DNA of 14,557 nucleotides from Gammaproteobacteria bacterium (GTDB taxonomy: Bacteria; Pseudomonadota; Gammaproteobacteria; Steroidobacterales; Steroidobacteraceae): contig JAQGOD010000232.1 of NCBI GenBank assembly GCA_028293775.1, positions 1 to 14,557 on the forward strand, in the 5' to 3' direction. The notes beneath the pieces are model-generated. The model ran no database searches and had not been told where the DNA came from. It worked only from the letters and a program-made list of their open reading frames with translations. Made by a program: the position numbers and the translations under genes. This document shows, piece by piece, positions 13,156 to 14,557 of the stretch. The number at the start of each line of letters is the position of its first letter. Position 1 is the stretch's first letter.

Positions 13156-14557
13156 ATGGCCGATGAACGAGATCCAGGCTTCAGCAGGCGCAATTTTGTG
13201 CAGAGTGCCGTTTCCGGCGCGGCTTTGGCGGCGCTGCCCATGGGGGCGTTCGCGGCGGGCAGTGAAGCGGACAAGTCCGCGGTACTGGCGCAAATCCCAA
13301 AGATGCATGATGCGAACATCAAGCGTTTGCAAGATTGGATAGCCTTGCCTTCGATTGCCGCCGAAAATAGGAATTTTCCGCAGGGTCCGGAATACATGGC
13401 AAAGCTCGCGCAGGATGCGGGATTTACCGATGTGAAGCTGATCCCGACGTCGGGCAAATCAGGCGTTTTCGGCAAGATCGACGCCGGCGCGAAAACCACC
13501 ATGGCGATTTATTTCATGTACGACGTGAAACAGTTCATCCCGGAGGAGTGGAGTTCGCCGCCGCTCGAGGCGCGACTGGTGCAGAAGGAAGGCTTGGGAA
13601 CCGTGTGCATGGGGCGTGGAGCGGTCAATCAAAAGGGCCCGGAAAACTCTTTTTTGAGCGCTCTCATGGCGTTCAAGGCCGCCGGAAAGAAGCTCCCCGT
13701 CAATCTGGTGCTGGTGTGCGAGGGCGAAGAGGAGATCGCTTCCCCGCATTTTCAGGAAGTGGTGAAAAGTCCTGAAGTGATGGCGCAGTTGAAAAAGTGC
13801 GTGGGGGTCTTCATGCCGCAGGCCGGCCAAGATCGAGATGGCGGGGTCGAGGTATCGTTGGGCGCCAAGGGAGTGGTTGAACTGGAACTCATTTCCAGCG
13901 GCGAGAAGTGGGGCCGCGGTCCTGCGCACGATGTGCATTCAAGCCTCGAGGCGCAAGTGGATTCCCCGAGCTGGCATTTGGTCCAGGCGCTGAACACGCT
14001 GATTGAAAAAGATGGACACACGCCGGCCGTGGAAGGCTTTTTCGAAAAGGCCAAGCCGCTGACGGCGGCGCAAGAGCAAATGATCCGAGACCACGCCGCA
14101 AAGTCAGCGGAGAGCACGGTCAAGAAGGCGCTCGGCGTGCAGCACTGGGTACACGATAAGAATTGGGTGGACTCATTGATGTTGTTGGAATCCCGGCCGA
14201 CCATCAACATCGAAGGATTGGTGGCAGGCTATACGGGTCCCGGCGGCAAAACGGTGCTTCCGCACAAGGCAGTGGCCAAAATAGACATGCGGCTCGTACC
14301 CGACATGACGGCAGCCGATACGCTCGCCAAGCTCAAAGCGCATCTGGCCAAAAACGGCTTCGCCGATATCGAAGTCAATATGAGCGGCGGATACAACCCG
14401 ACGCAAACCGATCCGGAGAGCAAGCTGATCAAAACGCAGATCGCGACCTATAAGAAACTCGGCGTCGATCCGCAACTCTGGCCGCGCTCCGCTGGATCAT
14501 GGCCGGGATACGTGTTCACCGACGCACCCTTGAGCCTGCCGGCGGGTCATTTCGGTT
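13156..14557 (+). CDS. Tat-exported M20-family protein with altered metal site, 3' end beyond window
   Basis: This is a partial M20 (ArgE/DapE/CPG2-like) metallohydrolase-family protein; 467 codons are visible. A twin-arginine signal opens it: SRRNF at residues 10-14, then a hydrophobic stretch ending AFA-A near 33, so it should be exported folded. Family landmarks are in place, but several metal ligands are changed. The usual GHxD first motif reads FMYDVK (Met121 where His is expected, Asp123 kept). GRGxxDxKG reads GRGAVNQKG (Asn158 in place of the metal-bridging Asp). EGEEEIAS keeps Glu192-Glu193. The following VGVFMPQAG lacks the expected Asp. The dimerisation-domain motif DVHSS (His261) and a late His465 in PAGHFG are kept. 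ATG 13156 has GGGAGAGA five bases upstream; ATG 13141 overlaps that site and is unlikely. It may be a catalytically changed or inactive subfamily. It lies 80 bp after the carbonic-anhydrase-like gene. Confidence 0.88.
   Translation, partial: MADERDPGFSRRNFVQSAVSGAALAALPMGAFAAGSEADKSAVLAQIPKMHDANIKRLQDWIALPSIAAENRNFPQGPEYMAKLAQDAGFTDVKLIPTSGKSGVFGKIDAGAKTTMAIYFMYDVKQFIPEEWSSPPLEARLVQKEGLGTVCMGRGAVNQKGPENSFLSALMAFKAAGKKLPVNLVLVCEGEEEIASPHFQEVVKSPEVMAQLKKCVGVFMPQAGQDRDGGVEVSLGAKGVVELELISSGEKWGRGPAHDVHSSLEAQVDSPSWHLVQALNTLIEKDGHTPAVEGFFEKAKPLTAAQEQMIRDHAAKSAESTVKKALGVQHWVHDKNWVDSLMLLESRPTINIEGLVAGYTGPGGKTVLPHKAVAKIDMRLVPDMTAADTLAKLKAHLAKNGFADIEVNMSGGYNPTQTDPESKLIKTQIATYKKLGVDPQLWPRSAGSWPGYVFTDAPLSLPAGHFG

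Noticed and set aside
1..14557. CRISPR array, tRNA or insertion sequence
   Set aside because: No regularly spaced direct repeats, cloverleaf-like segment, transposase or paired terminal repeats were seen by eye.

Overview
The window looks like chromosomal DNA from a GC-rich Gram-negative bacterium, most likely a gammaproteobacterium (inference). The support is an lnt gene beside a leuS-lptE pair, a Lol/Lpt-type envelope gene set, a Tat-exported hydrolase and uniformly GC-rich coding sequence. I see no tRNA, rRNA, CRISPR array, insertion sequence or phage gene. Most of the window is ordinary chromosome densely packed with genes; the points of interest are unusual members of known families rather than a mobile defence island.

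Positions 1-5563. A partial lnt (apolipoprotein N-acyltransferase, minus strand) is divergent from leuS (leucyl-tRNA synthetase). After leuS come lptE (the LPS-translocon lipoprotein), a small unrecognised HExxH protein and an alpha/beta hydrolase, all closely spaced or overlapping on the plus strand. In many gammaproteobacteria holA follows leuS-lptE; here the HExxH gene takes that place.

Positions 5564-8672. A saccharopine-dehydrogenase-family gene on the minus strand converges on the hydrolase with only 2 bp between stop codons. Its 5' end is divergent from an Lrp/AsnC regulator, whose stop codon overlaps the start of a GT-B glycosyltransferase gene (ATGA). The glycosyltransferase meets a minus-strand terminator whose U-tract overlaps its own stop codon. 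About 170 bp with no recognised gene then separates it from the next gene.

Positions 8673-12459, all minus strand. In transcription order these are a membrane-anchored C13 (legumain/caspase-fold) peptidase, an epoxide hydrolase with a complete active site, and an APC-superfamily amino-acid permease. The permease, the Lrp regulator and the saccharopine dehydrogenase could form an amino-acid (perhaps lysine) utilisation group, but this rests on proximity and family only.

Positions 12460-14557, plus strand. A gamma-carbonic-anhydrase-like protein is best started at a TTG codon. It is followed by a Tat-exported M20-family protein that runs off the end of the window. Several canonical metal ligands of the M20 protein are replaced although the surrounding motifs are preserved. 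This altered metal site and the HExxH gene are the two observations most worth following up.
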